DNA of 64,000 bases, taken from assembly GCF_000711735.1 (NCBI RefSeq), contig NZ_JONL01000002.1, positions 558,001 through 622,000 of the forward strand, in the 5' to 3' direction. A model generated the notes under the pieces. That model searched no databases. It had not been told where the DNA came from and saw only the letters and a program-made list of their open reading frames with translations. A program made the position numbers and the translations under genes. Positions 43,269-51,913 of the stretch are shown here, in pieces (within the stretch, counting starts at the first letter, position 1; every line of letters starts with the position of its first letter). Source of the DNA: Maridesulfovibrio frigidus DSM 17176 (GTDB lineage Bacteria > Desulfobacterota > Desulfovibrionia > Desulfovibrionales > Desulfovibrionaceae).

Positions 43269-43986
43269 TTTTTTTCTTCACTTTTTTAGGTAATTTCTTA
43301 ACATCTTTAATAATAGATTTAATTCCGTCTGATGCATCTTGAGCTCCGCCAGTCAAAATTGATGCAGCCACGGCTGGACGGCTTACAGTTGGTGGTAGTC
43401 CATTAATCAGTCCGCTACCAAAGTCTTCAGCATTTTTAACTCCAACACTATTCTCAACTTTAACAGCCGTTTCAAGAGTTTTCTCTTTCACTTTATCAAC
43501 AGCCTTGCCACTATTTTGCAAAACTTTTTTGCCATTTTTGAAAACCCATTTCGCACCAGCGGCTATGGCGCGTCTCGCCGGAGGTCCCCCAAGTATTCCT
43601 GCAGTTGCAATAAACGGGAAAGCAATTGCACCTGCGGTAATAGCTACAACGGCTTTAGGGTTCTTCTTGTATCCGCTTTCCTCTTTAACTTCAGAAGAGT
43701 TTTGAGTCTTTGCGGGTATCTTCTTGTCAACGGGTGTCTTTTCTTGTTCTGCGGGATTTCCTTTTTTCGGAATCCCACTCCCCTCAACATTCCCTTTCTT
43801 ATATTCTTCGTTGGCAGTAACGCTCGGTGCCTTAGTGGCAATAAGCTCGTTAATCACCGTCTCTGCTAATTTATCCTTCGTTTCCTGACTTTGACCCGCC
43901 AAGCCAGTCCTATCATGAAAATTAATCGGGTCATCCAAACAATAACCGTAAACATCCACATCCCCGCCAGCTAAACCGATCGGGTC
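43255..43986 (-). CDS. Orphan Rhs C-terminal cassette, unknown toxin tip (island A, cassette 2)
   Basis: The open frame starts after an in-frame TAA at 43987-43989; a frameshift there separates it from the upstream core piece (DDPTIGRF, to about 44021). It encodes DPIGLAGGDVDVYGYCLDDPINFHDRTGLAGQ, the shared linker to NVEGSGIPK, and a unique tip with a glycine-rich hydrophobic stretch (AVVAITAGAIAFPFIATAG) and a very basic end. Its only nearby start-like codon is a GTG at 43959. The tip belongs to no family I recognise; a membrane-acting toxin is a guess. The overlapping gene downstream should be its partner. Confidence 0.72.
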   Translation of the reverse strand, partial: DPIGLAGGDVDVYGYCLDDPINFHDRTGLAGQSQETKDKLAETVINELIATKAPSVTANEEYKKGNVEGSGIPKKGNPAEQEKTPVDKKIPAKTQNSSEVKEESGYKKNPKAVVAITAGAIAFPFIATAGILGGPPARRAIAAGAKWVFKNGKKVLQNSGKAVDKVKEKTLETAVKVENSVGVKNAEDFGSGLINGLPPTVSRPAVAASILTGGAQDASDGIKSIIKDVKKLPKKVKKKNGKK

Positions 43987-44020
43987 TTAGAGTGAGGAAT
44001 CTGCCGATGGTAGGATCGTC

Positions 44021-44043
44021 TCGGCTTAATTAAAACGAGCCGA
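44021..44043 (-). terminator. Hairpin between the rhs2 immunity candidate and orphan cassette 2
   Basis: TCGGCT (44021-44026) pairs with AGCCGA (44038-44043) around an AT-rich loop. It is weaker than the other cassette-end hairpins and unlike them in sequence. Confidence 0.45.
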
Positions 44044-44075
44044 ATATAATAGTTTAGCAAAGTATGACGACAAGT

Positions 44076-44570
44076 CTATTTCATAGAAGCAGGCCTTATA
44101 CTACACCGTATTTTACCTGAGTATTTAACTAAAGAGCTCATAGGATTAACAGCTTGCAATACAAGAGTTAAATCTTTGTCCGCTTCTGGATATGGTAGAT
44201 TAAAATTAAGTATTACAGCTGAAATAAAGTTGTCTTGATAAGAACCATAGCCAGTCGCACCCGCAGGACAGAAGGTCTCGCCTTCATTAAGAACTCTTCC
44301 GTTTGATATAAATTGATAATGTAAGACACCCTTTTCGTTGTTAAATTCAATAGACTCGCGGTCAGGAACTGTAAGCAACAAAGAGTACTCTGTCTTATAT
44401 TTATATTTGATAGGGATCTTGATTAACTCGCCTTTTTTACTAACATCAAATTGGCCCTCAAAAATCCTCTTATAATACTTCTCTGGTAAAAAATTAGCTT
44501 GAAAAAAATTTGTAGAGTAAATCATCGACATTACGGACAATATAACTATAAAAATTACGGTATATTTCAT
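44076..44570 (-). CDS. Membrane-anchored or exported protein, candidate immunity to the rhs2 tip
   Basis: A 164-residue protein with an N-terminal hydrophobic segment (MKYTVIFIVILSVMSMIYS) that acts as signal or anchor. The rest is beta-rich without known motifs and has two cysteines (FCPAG and IRCSI). It starts 52 bases after the rhs2 stop in the same direction. Periplasmic location would fit protection against a toxin acting in the periplasm, but this is inferred only from position. Confidence 0.6.
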   Translation of the reverse strand: MKYTVIFIVILSVMSMIYSTNFFQANFLPEKYYKRIFEGQFDVSKKGELIKIPIKYKYKTEYSLLLTVPDRESIEFNNEKGVLHYQFISNGRVLNEGETFCPAGATGYGSYQDNFISAVILNFNLPYPEADKDLTLVLQAVNPMSSLVKYSGKIRCSIRPASMK

Positions 44571-44622
44571 TTTCCCTCATAAATGAGGAAAGAGTTCCTC
44601 TCTCCTCATTTTATTATGAATA

Positions 44623-46464
44623 CTAATTCTGTAGCCGTTTATATTCTTTTCTCACATCATCTGTATAGTCTTGACAGTTGTTTCCTACCACTTTGTATTT
44701 TCCTTCTTTATACTTTCCTGTTTTGTCAATGTTCTTCTCTGCTTGGCGCATAATATGGTCATCAAAATGTTCTCCTACCGGAGTCGAATCTCCTTTTTCG
44801 TCATGCTTAACTCCAGTTGACGAAAATCCCGAATTTGACTTTTCGTTTTTACTTTCATCTGCCTTGTCATACTTTATATATTCATGTTTAAGCTTGATGT
44901 TTGCGACATCAAGGGCCTTGTCAACGAGACCGTCAAGTGGAGCATAAATTACCCCCATAGGAGATTTTTTAAGACCCTCTTTTATGCCGTTGACAATCGG
45001 TCCATCTAACCACTCAAGGCCTTTCAACCGTCTTTCATGGACCTGCGCCAACCCCGTCCGATCCACAAAATTAATAGGATCGTCCAGACAATAACCATAT
45101 ACATCCACATCCCCGCCAGCGAAACCGACCGGGTCGGGAGTTATAAATCTGCCGATGCGAGGATCGTATTCACGATATCCGAAATGAACTAACCCTGTAT
45201 CTTTATCTGCAAGCCCTGCTGCGAATCCTACACAGGTATCAAACTTCTTATTTGTATCGACAAGTAGATTCCCAAACGAATCATATATAACTCGTTTTAG
45301 CTCATTACCTTTATCATCTGCAACCAGAAATATCGTTCCGACTTGATCAGTGGCAAAAAGATACTTCTTATCTTGGTAAATCATACCGATCGGATCGCCT
45401 TCTTCATCGTACCTAAAGATCTTCGCATTATTGCCTTTCTCGTCAGCGACTACCAGCAACGTAGTCAAATCTTGCCACAAATAAGTCTCGACAATCTTAC
45501 CGTTAACAGCCTTAGAAACCCTCTGTCCGACAGCGTTGTAAGTGTATTCAATCCGCTTACCATCCGGCAGAATCACTTCACAAAGCGGTCCTGATTCTAA
45601 GTACGAATATTGAGTAATTTCACCGAATTCATTCCTCGAAATCAGACATCCTTTGTCATCATAGTTATATTTAATTTTACCAGTCAGCACGAGTTGCAGA
45701 TTGTCATTGTAAGTATATCTATTCGGTCTTCCACGGTAAGTTTCAATCGCGATTCTTTCGCCGTACTCACCGTAGCGATAATCTTCGGTAGTGTTGCGAT
45801 CGCAATAAACATTTTTAAGCCTACCCTCGCCATCATATTCGTACCGGTATTCGATTTTTATAGGGTAAACATCAAACGATCTCCGAATTACCCTACCGTT
45901 ATCATCCCTTTCAAGGTCAAGCTTCGCGAAAGATTCATCCTTCCCCGGAATCATGAACGGCTTCGACTGAAACTGCGGTATGGCTTCCATGTCTACAGAA
46001 TCACGTTCCAATTCATCATGGATAGATTCGCCAGTTCCTGATTCAGGACGTCTCCGCTGATTTCTCGCCACTTCTGCCATTAATCCTTTACCGTATTCTG
46101 TATTGTGCAGGTCCTTAACTAGCTCCAATTCCGGATTGCTCAACATGAAATTGGTGTGGACCTGAGATTTCGCTTTATTGCGTGTCTCGATAAGGTCTTC
46201 CATCTCGCTATATCTGCGATCCCAAAGAGACTTGCGCTGACCTTTCAGCATTTTAGGATACATTCTTTCGGAGTTGTTGAACTCTGAAAAAAAGCGCTGC
46301 TGATAATTTGCATTCGGATCAACGCCGAATTCCATCGGCTCTACGATCTCATACAATTTCTCAAGTTTTTCCTCTGGTTTCATGGACTTATGATACAGAA
46401 TCTCACCCATATGAAGTTCGCTCTGCTCCTTTTTTCTAAGATAGTAACCATCTAAATCACTCAT
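44623..46464 (-). CDS. Short Rhs-repeat protein with papain-like C-terminal tip (rhs2)
   Basis: The ATG at 46464 (MSDLDGYYL) follows GGAGA by 7 bases; a longer frame upstream is not supported. The 613-residue protein is far below the usual 1200-1500 of Rhs proteins. It has an unknown helical N-terminus (1-140), an ESGTGESIHDELERDS motif (141-156), about eight YD-type repeats (YRYEYDGEGRLKNV, YTYNAVGQRVSKAV) and the core end GYREYDPRIGRFITPDPVGFAGG to DRTGLA. The tip (473-613) contains HFDDHI and ends GNNCQDYTDDVRKEYKRL, which resembles the Cys-Gln/Glu motif of NlpC/P60 or LRAT-like permuted papain folds. A secretion partner is not visible. Confidence 0.8.
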   Translation of the reverse strand: MSDLDGYYLRKKEQSELHMGEILYHKSMKPEEKLEKLYEIVEPMEFGVDPNANYQQRFFSEFNNSERMYPKMLKGQRKSLWDRRYSEMEDLIETRNKAKSQVHTNFMLSNPELELVKDLHNTEYGKGLMAEVARNQRRRPESGTGESIHDELERDSVDMEAIPQFQSKPFMIPGKDESFAKLDLERDDNGRVIRRSFDVYPIKIEYRYEYDGEGRLKNVYCDRNTTEDYRYGEYGERIAIETYRGRPNRYTYNDNLQLVLTGKIKYNYDDKGCLISRNEFGEITQYSYLESGPLCEVILPDGKRIEYTYNAVGQRVSKAVNGKIVETYLWQDLTTLLVVADEKGNNAKIFRYDEEGDPIGMIYQDKKYLFATDQVGTIFLVADDKGNELKRVIYDSFGNLLVDTNKKFDTCVGFAAGLADKDTGLVHFGYREYDPRIGRFITPDPVGFAGGDVDVYGYCLDDPINFVDRTGLAQVHERRLKGLEWLDGPIVNGIKEGLKKSPMGVIYAPLDGLVDKALDVANIKLKHEYIKYDKADESKNEKSNSGFSSTGVKHDEKGDSTPVGEHFDDHIMRQAEKNIDKTGKYKEGKYKVVGNNCQDYTDDVRKEYKRLQN

Positions 46465-46566
46465 TCTAATTCTCCATACTGTTTTATTAGCCTCGTAAAA
46501 TATCCAGACCAATTCTGGATTTCACGCGGTAAATTGTTTCAACCAATATGGAGAGAATACCATTTA

Positions 46567-46600
46567 GTCCGGCCCTGAATCAGCCGACTCAGGTCCGGCC
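46567..46600. repeat. Conserved hairpin upstream of rhs2
   Basis: CCTGAATCAGCCGA-C-TCAGGTCCG and the flanking CCGG/GGCC form a 12-base stem with two mismatches. CCTGAATCAGCCGAnTCAGGTCCG recurs at 56496-56519 upstream of the other rhs gene, about the same distance from its start. On the plus strand a TTGTTTTT run follows here. Confidence 0.7.
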
Positions 46601-46625
46601 TTGTTTTTAATTGCAGAAAAAACAA

Positions 46626-46657
46626 ATACCCCCTTGAACAAATGTCCAAGGGGGTAT
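46626..46657 (-). terminator. Terminator of slyD
   Basis: ATACCCCCTTG (46626-46636) pairs with CAAGGGGGTAT (46647-46657); on the minus strand an AT-rich run with several T's follows. Confidence 0.8.
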
Positions 46658-46769
46658 CATGCAATCTTAAAAATAAACTTTGCGCGTAATTCAAAAATAT
46701 TCTGAATCAGTGCACCTTTTATTCAAGGTTGTCCGAGGAAACGAAACCGTTCCCTCATATTTTTAATGC

Positions 46770-47204
46770 TTAGGAAGCGAGAATTTCAACCAATTCAATT
46801 TCGAAGATCATTGTCTGACCAGCGAGAGGGTGGTTGCCGTCGAGAACTACTTTTTCATCAGAAACGGTTTTAATAGTCACGTTAGTAACACCCTGATCGG
46901 TATTAACCTGTAGCATCATGCCTACTTCTGGTTTGATTTCCGGTGGCACCTGAGAGCGATCTACTTCAAATGTGTGCTCGTCGTGGTAAGGACCGTATCC
47001 ATCTTCAGGGCTGATAGTAGTTTTTACTTTACCGCCGGCTTCAAGGCCAACAACTGCATCTTCAAATCCTTTGATGAGCATACCCTGTCCGAGAGTAATC
47101 TCGAGAGGCTCGCCTCTTTTGTATGAGGAATCGAACTCTGTTCCGTCTTCGAGAGAACCCGCATAATGTACGCGAATCTTATCGCCATCTTTAGCCTGAG
47201 ACAT
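46770..47204 (-). CDS. slyD: FKBP-type peptidyl-prolyl isomerase, SlyD-like
   Basis: A 144-residue cytoplasmic prolyl isomerase and chaperone. The FKBP part has VHYAGSLEDGTEFDSSYKRGEPLEITLGQGMLIKGFEDAVVGL, and the insert-in-flap domain (DGYGPYHDEHTFEVDRSQVP, VNTDQGVTNVTI) and HPLAGQTMIFEIELVEI are typical of SlyD. The metal-binding His-rich tail of the E. coli protein is absent. A good ribosome site (AAGGAG) precedes the ATG. It lies 40 bases behind a Trm112-like gene, probably one operon. Confidence 0.93.
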   Translation of the reverse strand: MSQAKDGDKIRVHYAGSLEDGTEFDSSYKRGEPLEITLGQGMLIKGFEDAVVGLEAGGKVKTTISPEDGYGPYHDEHTFEVDRSQVPPEIKPEVGMMLQVNTDQGVTNVTIKTVSDEKVVLDGNHPLAGQTMIFEIELVEILAS

Positions 47205-47244
47205 GAAAAACTCCTTCTGTGTGTTTTTGTTCTACTTTAAAAAT

Positions 47245-47430
47245 TTACTTCTTTTCCCACTGATCAGCGGGAATTGCTTCATCAACAAGCATGATGGGGA
47301 TTTCATCTTTTACGGGATAAACGACTTTGCATGCACTGCAACTAAGGCCGACTTCTCCACTTAAAAGTTCCAACTCACCTTTGCACTTGGGACAAACGAG
47401 GATATCAACTAATTCTTTATTCAGAGCCAT
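47245..47430 (-). CDS. Trm112-family small zinc-ribbon protein
   Basis: A 61-residue protein of the UPF0434/Trm112 family. The zinc ribbon is CPKCKGELELL and CSACKVVYPV, followed by the family's DEIPIML motif. The eukaryotic member activates methyltransferases; the bacterial role is unknown. GGAGTA lies ahead of the ATG. Transcription continues into slyD. Confidence 0.88.
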   Translation of the reverse strand: MALNKELVDILVCPKCKGELELLSGEVGLSCSACKVVYPVKDEIPIMLVDEAIPADQWEKK

Positions 47431-47564
47431 TTCTAGGTACTCCTTGCATATTGTCTAATCCGTACCCTATAACTAGAGAAAACAAATTCCTCAAGTCCGC
47501 ATTTATGGTATAAAAGAATCAATGACATAAAAAACCCGATTCTGCTCACAATTTGGAGAAAACG

Positions 47565-48422
47565 TTGCCTGGAATTGATCTTCATACTCATTCGACAGCC
47601 TCAGATGGGACCTTAACCCCTACTGAGTTAATTATTGCCGCCAAAGAAGCAGGACTCGTCGCTATTGCGCTTACCGATCATGACACTATAAATGGTTTGC
47701 CTGAAGCCGTTAAAGCCGGAGAAAAGCACGGCATTGAAGTCATTCCGGGGTGCGAGCTGAGTGTAGAGTCTGACGTCGGGGTACTTCATATAGTAGGGCT
47801 TTGGGTTGATCCATATTCAGCTTTTTTACAGCAGACTTTTGAGGCCGTTATTAAAAAGCGAGCCACACGAAACATTGATATGGTGAAAAAGCTTCAAGAT
47901 ATCGGTGTAGATATCACCATGGAAGAAGTTCTGGAAAATGCAGCCGGAACCGTAGGTCGCCCGCATATAGCTAAAATTTTACTTGAAAAAAAATATGTAC
48001 ATTCTTTTGATGAGGCCTTTGAGAATTATTTAGGCAAAAACGGAAAGGCTTACATCCCTAAAAACAGTCTTCCGCCTGAAAAGGCTCTGCATTTATTGAA
48101 ATCTACCAATGCAACATCCATTCTTGCCCACCCTTTTTTACTGAGCAAGGATGAAGCTGTTCTAGACAGAAAAGTTAAGGAACTTAAGGGAATAGGACTT
48201 GATGGGATTGAGGTATACTATAATTCCCATACACCGGGAATGATGGGGATATGCAAACGACTTGCCCGTAAGTATGATCTCGTTGCCAGCGGAGGTTCCG
48301 ACTTTCACGGAGATGTTAAGCCTGAAATTAAGCTCGGGCGCGGCTCGGGAAAATTGTTTGTACACGATAGTGTGCTTGACGACCTTAAATCCCTCAGGCA
48401 ATCCAAAGGCCTAGAAATTTAA
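47565..48422 (+). CDS. PHP-domain phosphoesterase (nucleoside 3',5'-bisphosphate phosphatase-like)
   Basis: A TTG start at 47565 is favoured by GGAGA 5 bases upstream. The 285-residue PHP protein has the metal-ligand motifs DLHTHSTASDGTLTPTEL, ALTDHDTINGL, CELSVES, HPFLLS and GGSDFHGD. It fits the YciV/RNase AM family that degrades 3',5'-bisphosphate nucleotides and RNA 5' ends, but related PHP phosphatases are not excluded. A U32-family gene follows after 19 bases in the same direction. Confidence 0.88.
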   Translation: MPGIDLHTHSTASDGTLTPTELIIAAKEAGLVAIALTDHDTINGLPEAVKAGEKHGIEVIPGCELSVESDVGVLHIVGLWVDPYSAFLQQTFEAVIKKRATRNIDMVKKLQDIGVDITMEEVLENAAGTVGRPHIAKILLEKKYVHSFDEAFENYLGKNGKAYIPKNSLPPEKALHLLKSTNATSILAHPFLLSKDEAVLDRKVKELKGIGLDGIEVYYNSHTPGMMGICKRLARKYDLVASGGSDFHGDVKPEIKLGRGSGKLFVHDSVLDDLKSLRQSKGLEI

Positions 48423-48441
48423 TCTATTGCCATAAAGAGCC

Positions 48442-49725
48442 ATGAATAAAATAAATACAGAAAGTTCATCAGATAATCCAAAGTCCATGAGACCTATAGA
48501 TAGCGAAATGCCCGAATTGCTTTGCCCTGCCGGAAACATGGAAAAGCTATCCGCAGCTGTTACCTATGGAGCAGACGCAGTATACCTTGGCGCTGGAGAC
48601 CTCAACCTGCGCTCAGCCGGAGCGGGATTTCAGTGGGAAGAACTCCCAGAAGCGTTTGCGCTGACCAAGGCTAACAATGTTGAGGCATACTTCTGCATCA
48701 ACGCTTACCCCCGTGAAAGGGATCTCGATCTTGCCAAGGCGGATCTGGAGAAGCTTGCCGCATGTCCGCCAGACGGAATAATTGCCGCGGATCCGGGCGT
48801 AATACGGATTGCAAAACAAATTTTACCGAACATCCCTATTCATGTCAGTACGCAGGCCAATACAGGGAACAGCGAATCCGCAAAATTCTGGAAAGAGTTC
48901 GGAGCCTCAAGGGTCAATCTAGCCAGAGAGCTTTCAGCCACAGACGTTGCCGACATCGCAAAACGTTGTCCTGAAATCGAGCTGGAAATGTTCGTACACG
49001 GGGCTATGTGTATGGCCATCTCAGGGCGTTGCTTCTTAAGCTCATGGTTGAACAACAGATCCGCCAACATGGGCCGTTGCACGCACCCTTGCCGCTTTGA
49101 ATACAAAGCAACAGGACTTCGAGTGGAAGAAAAAACACGCCCGGGCACCGATGTATGGGAAGCTCTTGAGCATGAAGGTCAAACAGAGATATTCGCAGCC
49201 GAAGACCTCTGTTTGATTCAATACGTGCGCTGGCTTTCAAGGCTTGGCATTGCCGCCCTTAAAATTGAAGGTAGAACCAAAAGTTCCTCCTACATAGCGC
49301 AGGTCGCGGATGTCTACAGGTCCGCCATCGACGCATCTAAGACAGGTGAACCTCTGCCGGCACGGACCATGTTTGAGCTTAGAAATGCCGCAACCCGTCC
49401 GCTCAGCACCGCATTTTTTAAAACATCAGGGCCAAGCACAATAGCTCAGCCGCCGACAACAGAAGAACGTAAGCCCATCGTTGCGAGAATTCTAGAAAAA
49501 CGCGGAGATGACAGCTGGCTTGTATCGGTGAAATCGCGCTGGGAACTTGAACGGAACACCGAAGTGCTCGTCCCGGGACTGCAAAGGCCCGCAATGACCA
49601 CAGGCACTTACTCCTTTGAAACTATTCACGGAGAGGGCAAGGATGTTATCCATTCCGGAACACAAGCTGTACTCAGAACAGATCAACCCGATATCAAAGT
49701 CGGATATTTTGTGCGCAGAGCATAG
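48442..49725 (+). CDS. Peptidase U32 family protein (TrhP-like)
   Basis: A 427-residue protein with the U32 signature: MPELLCPAGNMEKLSAAVTYGADAVYLG, SLR-like GAGDLNLRSAGAGF, EMFVHGAMCMAISGRCFLSSW, then CTHPCRFEY with the cysteines of the iron-sulfur cluster and LKIEGRTKSSSYIA. Members act in RNA modification (TrhP/RlhA) or ubiquinone synthesis (UbiU/V) rather than proteolysis. The length and the MFVHGAMC motif are nearest to TrhP (tRNA U34 hydroxylation). It follows the PHP gene in one operon. Confidence 0.85.
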   Translation: MNKINTESSSDNPKSMRPIDSEMPELLCPAGNMEKLSAAVTYGADAVYLGAGDLNLRSAGAGFQWEELPEAFALTKANNVEAYFCINAYPRERDLDLAKADLEKLAACPPDGIIAADPGVIRIAKQILPNIPIHVSTQANTGNSESAKFWKEFGASRVNLARELSATDVADIAKRCPEIELEMFVHGAMCMAISGRCFLSSWLNNRSANMGRCTHPCRFEYKATGLRVEEKTRPGTDVWEALEHEGQTEIFAAEDLCLIQYVRWLSRLGIAALKIEGRTKSSSYIAQVADVYRSAIDASKTGEPLPARTMFELRNAATRPLSTAFFKTSGPSTIAQPPTTEERKPIVARILEKRGDDSWLVSVKSRWELERNTEVLVPGLQRPAMTTGTYSFETIHGEGKDVIHSGTQAVLRTDQPDIKVGYFVRRA

Positions 49726-49909
49726 CGGGTAAATATTCAGAAGAGTCACCCTTTTAGGCGGTTATGATTGACCGAAGAGATTTGTTTATATAATCATAGA
49801 AGTATTAAGATCGACAGCGGTCGTTATTAAGCGGAACTATCCTGCATTCAGCTGCAGATTATTTTATAAAACACCATCATGACCTTATGTAAAATCAAGG
49901 AGAACTCAA

Positions 49910-50587
49910 ATGCTTGTTAGAAACTGGATGACCAACGATGTTATCACCCTCACACCAGAACGTTCAATGATGAAAGCTGCTAAACTCATGAAAGACAAAG
50001 AAATAAGCAGATTGCCCATCGTTGACGACAACGGAGTGCTCGTCGGTATTATTTCTGACCGTGATGTAAAAGAAGCTTCACCTTCTAAAGCTACTACACT
50101 TGATATGCATGAGCTTTACTATCTGCTCTCCGAAATTAAAGTAAAAGACATTATGACACGCAAGACTCTCACTATATCCATTGATGATACCGTTGAAAAA
50201 GCTGCTGTTGTGATGGATGAAAATAAAATCGGCGGAGTTCCAGTTGTTGATGCTGATAACAAATGCGTAGGCATCATCACTAACACTGACGTTTTCAAAG
50301 TTCTCATTAACATTACTGGAGTACTTCACGGCGGCGTTCAGATGGGACTAGCTCTTTCTAACAAGCCTGGATCTCTCAACGAAGTGCTCGACTATCTGAA
50401 AGACAACGGCGCACGTGTGATGTCCATTTTGACCGCATTTGAACCTTCTCAGGAACACACCCGCCAAGTTTTCATCCGTATACATGATATGGAGAAGGCT
50501 GAGCTGAATAAAGTCCGTGAAGGAATCGACAAAAACTTCGATATGATGTTCTGGGTTCGTGACACTGTTCACGCTCTGACTTCATAA
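49910..50587 (+). CDS. CBS-pair and ACT domain protein (AcuB-like)
   Basis: A 225-residue cytoplasmic sensor. The first half has two CBS repeats (MTNDVITLTPERSMMKAAKLMKDKEISRLPIVDDNG with GIISDRDV; then MTRKTLTISIDDTVEKAAVVMDENKIGGVPVVD with GIITNTDV), which usually bind adenine nucleotides. The C-terminal part (about 145-225) is an ACT-like domain (LALSNKPGSLNEVLDYLKDNGARVMSI). It resembles AcuB-type proteins of unknown regulatory target. AAGGAG lies 8 bases before the ATG; a terminator follows. Confidence 0.87.
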   Translation: MLVRNWMTNDVITLTPERSMMKAAKLMKDKEISRLPIVDDNGVLVGIISDRDVKEASPSKATTLDMHELYYLLSEIKVKDIMTRKTLTISIDDTVEKAAVVMDENKIGGVPVVDADNKCVGIITNTDVFKVLINITGVLHGGVQMGLALSNKPGSLNEVLDYLKDNGARVMSILTAFEPSQEHTRQVFIRIHDMEKAELNKVREGIDKNFDMMFWVRDTVHALTS

Positions 50588-50612
50588 GATTACTCACATA
50601 TATAATTCAATA

Positions 50613-50649
50613 AACCCTCGACATGTAATGTGTCGGGGGTTCTTTTTTG
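50613..50649 (+). terminator. Terminator behind the CBS-ACT gene
   Basis: AACCCTCGACA (50613-50623) pairs with TGTCGGGGGTT (50631-50641), with one G-T type pair, followed by CTTTTTTG. Confidence 0.88.
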
Positions 50650-50727
50650 ACAACACCCCATGATCCTTATATGTAGAGCGTCATATTACGCGCTACCGGG
50701 CGTTACACATTACTTCGGAGGACTTTT

Positions 50728-51387
50728 ATGCATACTAGCCGCAAAAGCACATACATCATTCTCATTGCCCTAACTCTGGCTCTTTCCGGCTGCCAGTCCA
50801 CTTATTATAAAACTATGGAAGGGTTCGGCTACCACAAGCGTGACATCCTAGTATCCGATGTGGAGAAGGCCCGTGAATCTCAGGAAGAAGCCAGCGAACA
50901 ATTTAAAAGCGCACTTGAAAAATTCAGCGCACTGACCGGGTTCCACGGCGGTGACCTTCAGGAAGTATATGAAAACCTTAACGACGAATTTGAACACAGT
51001 GAAGCCGCAGCCAAAGAAGTCACGAAACGAATAGATAACGTTGAAGAAGTCGGAAACGACCTGTTCTCTGAATGGAAAGATGAACTTTCCAAATACACTA
51101 ACACTAAGCTTAGAAATGATAGCAGAGTCAAACTTTCCAAGACCAAGAGTAAATTTAAGCGACTACTTTCGGCTATGCGTAGGGCCGAAAAGAAGATTGA
51201 TCCTGTTCTTAATGCTTTCCGTGATCAGGTTCTCTACCTTAAGCACAACCTGAACGCTCAGGCTATTGCCTCCCTTCAGTCAGAGATAAGCACGCTTGAA
51301 ACAGACATTGGCAGACTCATTGCCGACATGCAGAAATCAATTAACGAAGCGGATGCATTCCTTAAAGAGCTCAAGAAAAACAGCTAA
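50728..51387 (+). CDS. DUF2959 family lipoprotein
   Basis: A 219-residue exported lipoprotein. The signal sequence ends in the lipobox LALSGC, so the cysteine near residue 22 should be lipidated. The mature part starts with the family's TYYKTMEGFGYHKRDILVSDVEKARESQ and is otherwise coiled-coil rich. Its function is unknown; a periplasmic envelope role is likely. GGAGG precedes the ATG by 7 bases. Confidence 0.85.
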   Translation: MHTSRKSTYIILIALTLALSGCQSTYYKTMEGFGYHKRDILVSDVEKARESQEEASEQFKSALEKFSALTGFHGGDLQEVYENLNDEFEHSEAAAKEVTKRIDNVEEVGNDLFSEWKDELSKYTNTKLRNDSRVKLSKTKSKFKRLLSAMRRAEKKIDPVLNAFRDQVLYLKHNLNAQAIASLQSEISTLETDIGRLIADMQKSINEADAFLKELKKNS

Positions 51388-51420
51388 AAAAAAGAGGGGA
51401 AGTCATAACGACTTCCCCTC
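51386..51420 (-). terminator. Terminator shared by the converging lipoprotein and HTH operon
   Basis: GAGGGGAAGT (51394-51403) pairs with ACTTCCCCTC (51411-51420). The A-run at 51386-51393 becomes a T-run on the minus strand, so it mainly ends the minus-strand genes. Confidence 0.85.
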
Positions 51421-51508
51421 AAATTAAATTCAATATCTATCAGCACCGTAATACTATCAACGCTATTTCTAAGAATAGCTAGCCCACCCAGAAACCATCT
51501 TTATCAGC

Positions 51509-51892
51509 TTAACCGTTAACGGCTTCCAGCTGCTTGCGGACATGTTCCAACTCATCCTTAAAGGCCTCAACACCTTCCTCGCTCAATGCCTGAGCAAAAA
51601 ATGTGAGCAAGTTATCAGTATCCATGCCTAACAGAATTGAGCCGTTTGAAACCAAGCACATTTCACCCTGATCTTCCAGAAGATAAGCACGCTTTTCACG
51701 CACATCCTTATTTCTAGTTGCAACAGAGTAGCCAGTGCGCCCTTTTTCACTCAGAAAAATTTTCTCTGAAACAAGCTCTCCGCCACCTTCACAATAATTC
51801 ATGGATTCATTTTGAAGCTTCCCCGCAAAAGAGATCGGACCACCGAAATCATTTTCCAAAGTGACTCGTTTAAGTCTCGCCTTTTTTTTCAT
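51509..51892 (-). CDS. Small protein of unknown function behind an HTH gene
   Basis: A 127-residue soluble protein with a basic start (MKKKARLKRVTLENDFG), a beta-rich middle (AYLLEDQGEMCLVSNGSILLG) and a helical end (DELEHVRKQLEAVNG). No family is recognised. It starts 21 bases after the excisionase-like HTH gene in the same direction and is followed by a terminator, so the two make a small operon at the edge of the second Rhs island. Confidence 0.6.
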   Translation of the reverse strand: MKKKARLKRVTLENDFGGPISFAGKLQNESMNYCEGGGELVSEKIFLSEKGRTGYSVATRNKDVREKRAYLLEDQGEMCLVSNGSILLGMDTDNLLTFFAQALSEEGVEAFKDELEHVRKQLEAVNG

Positions 51893-51913
51893 ACTTACAT
51901 CCAGTGATTCTGC

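Larger units (their letters stand above)
46465..46769. other. Region upstream of rhs2
   Basis: About 300 bases between rhs2 and slyD. It contains a conserved hairpin (46569-46600) also found upstream of the other complete rhs gene, and the slyD terminator (46626-46657). No promoter could be assigned with confidence and no frame was found. Confidence 0.5.
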
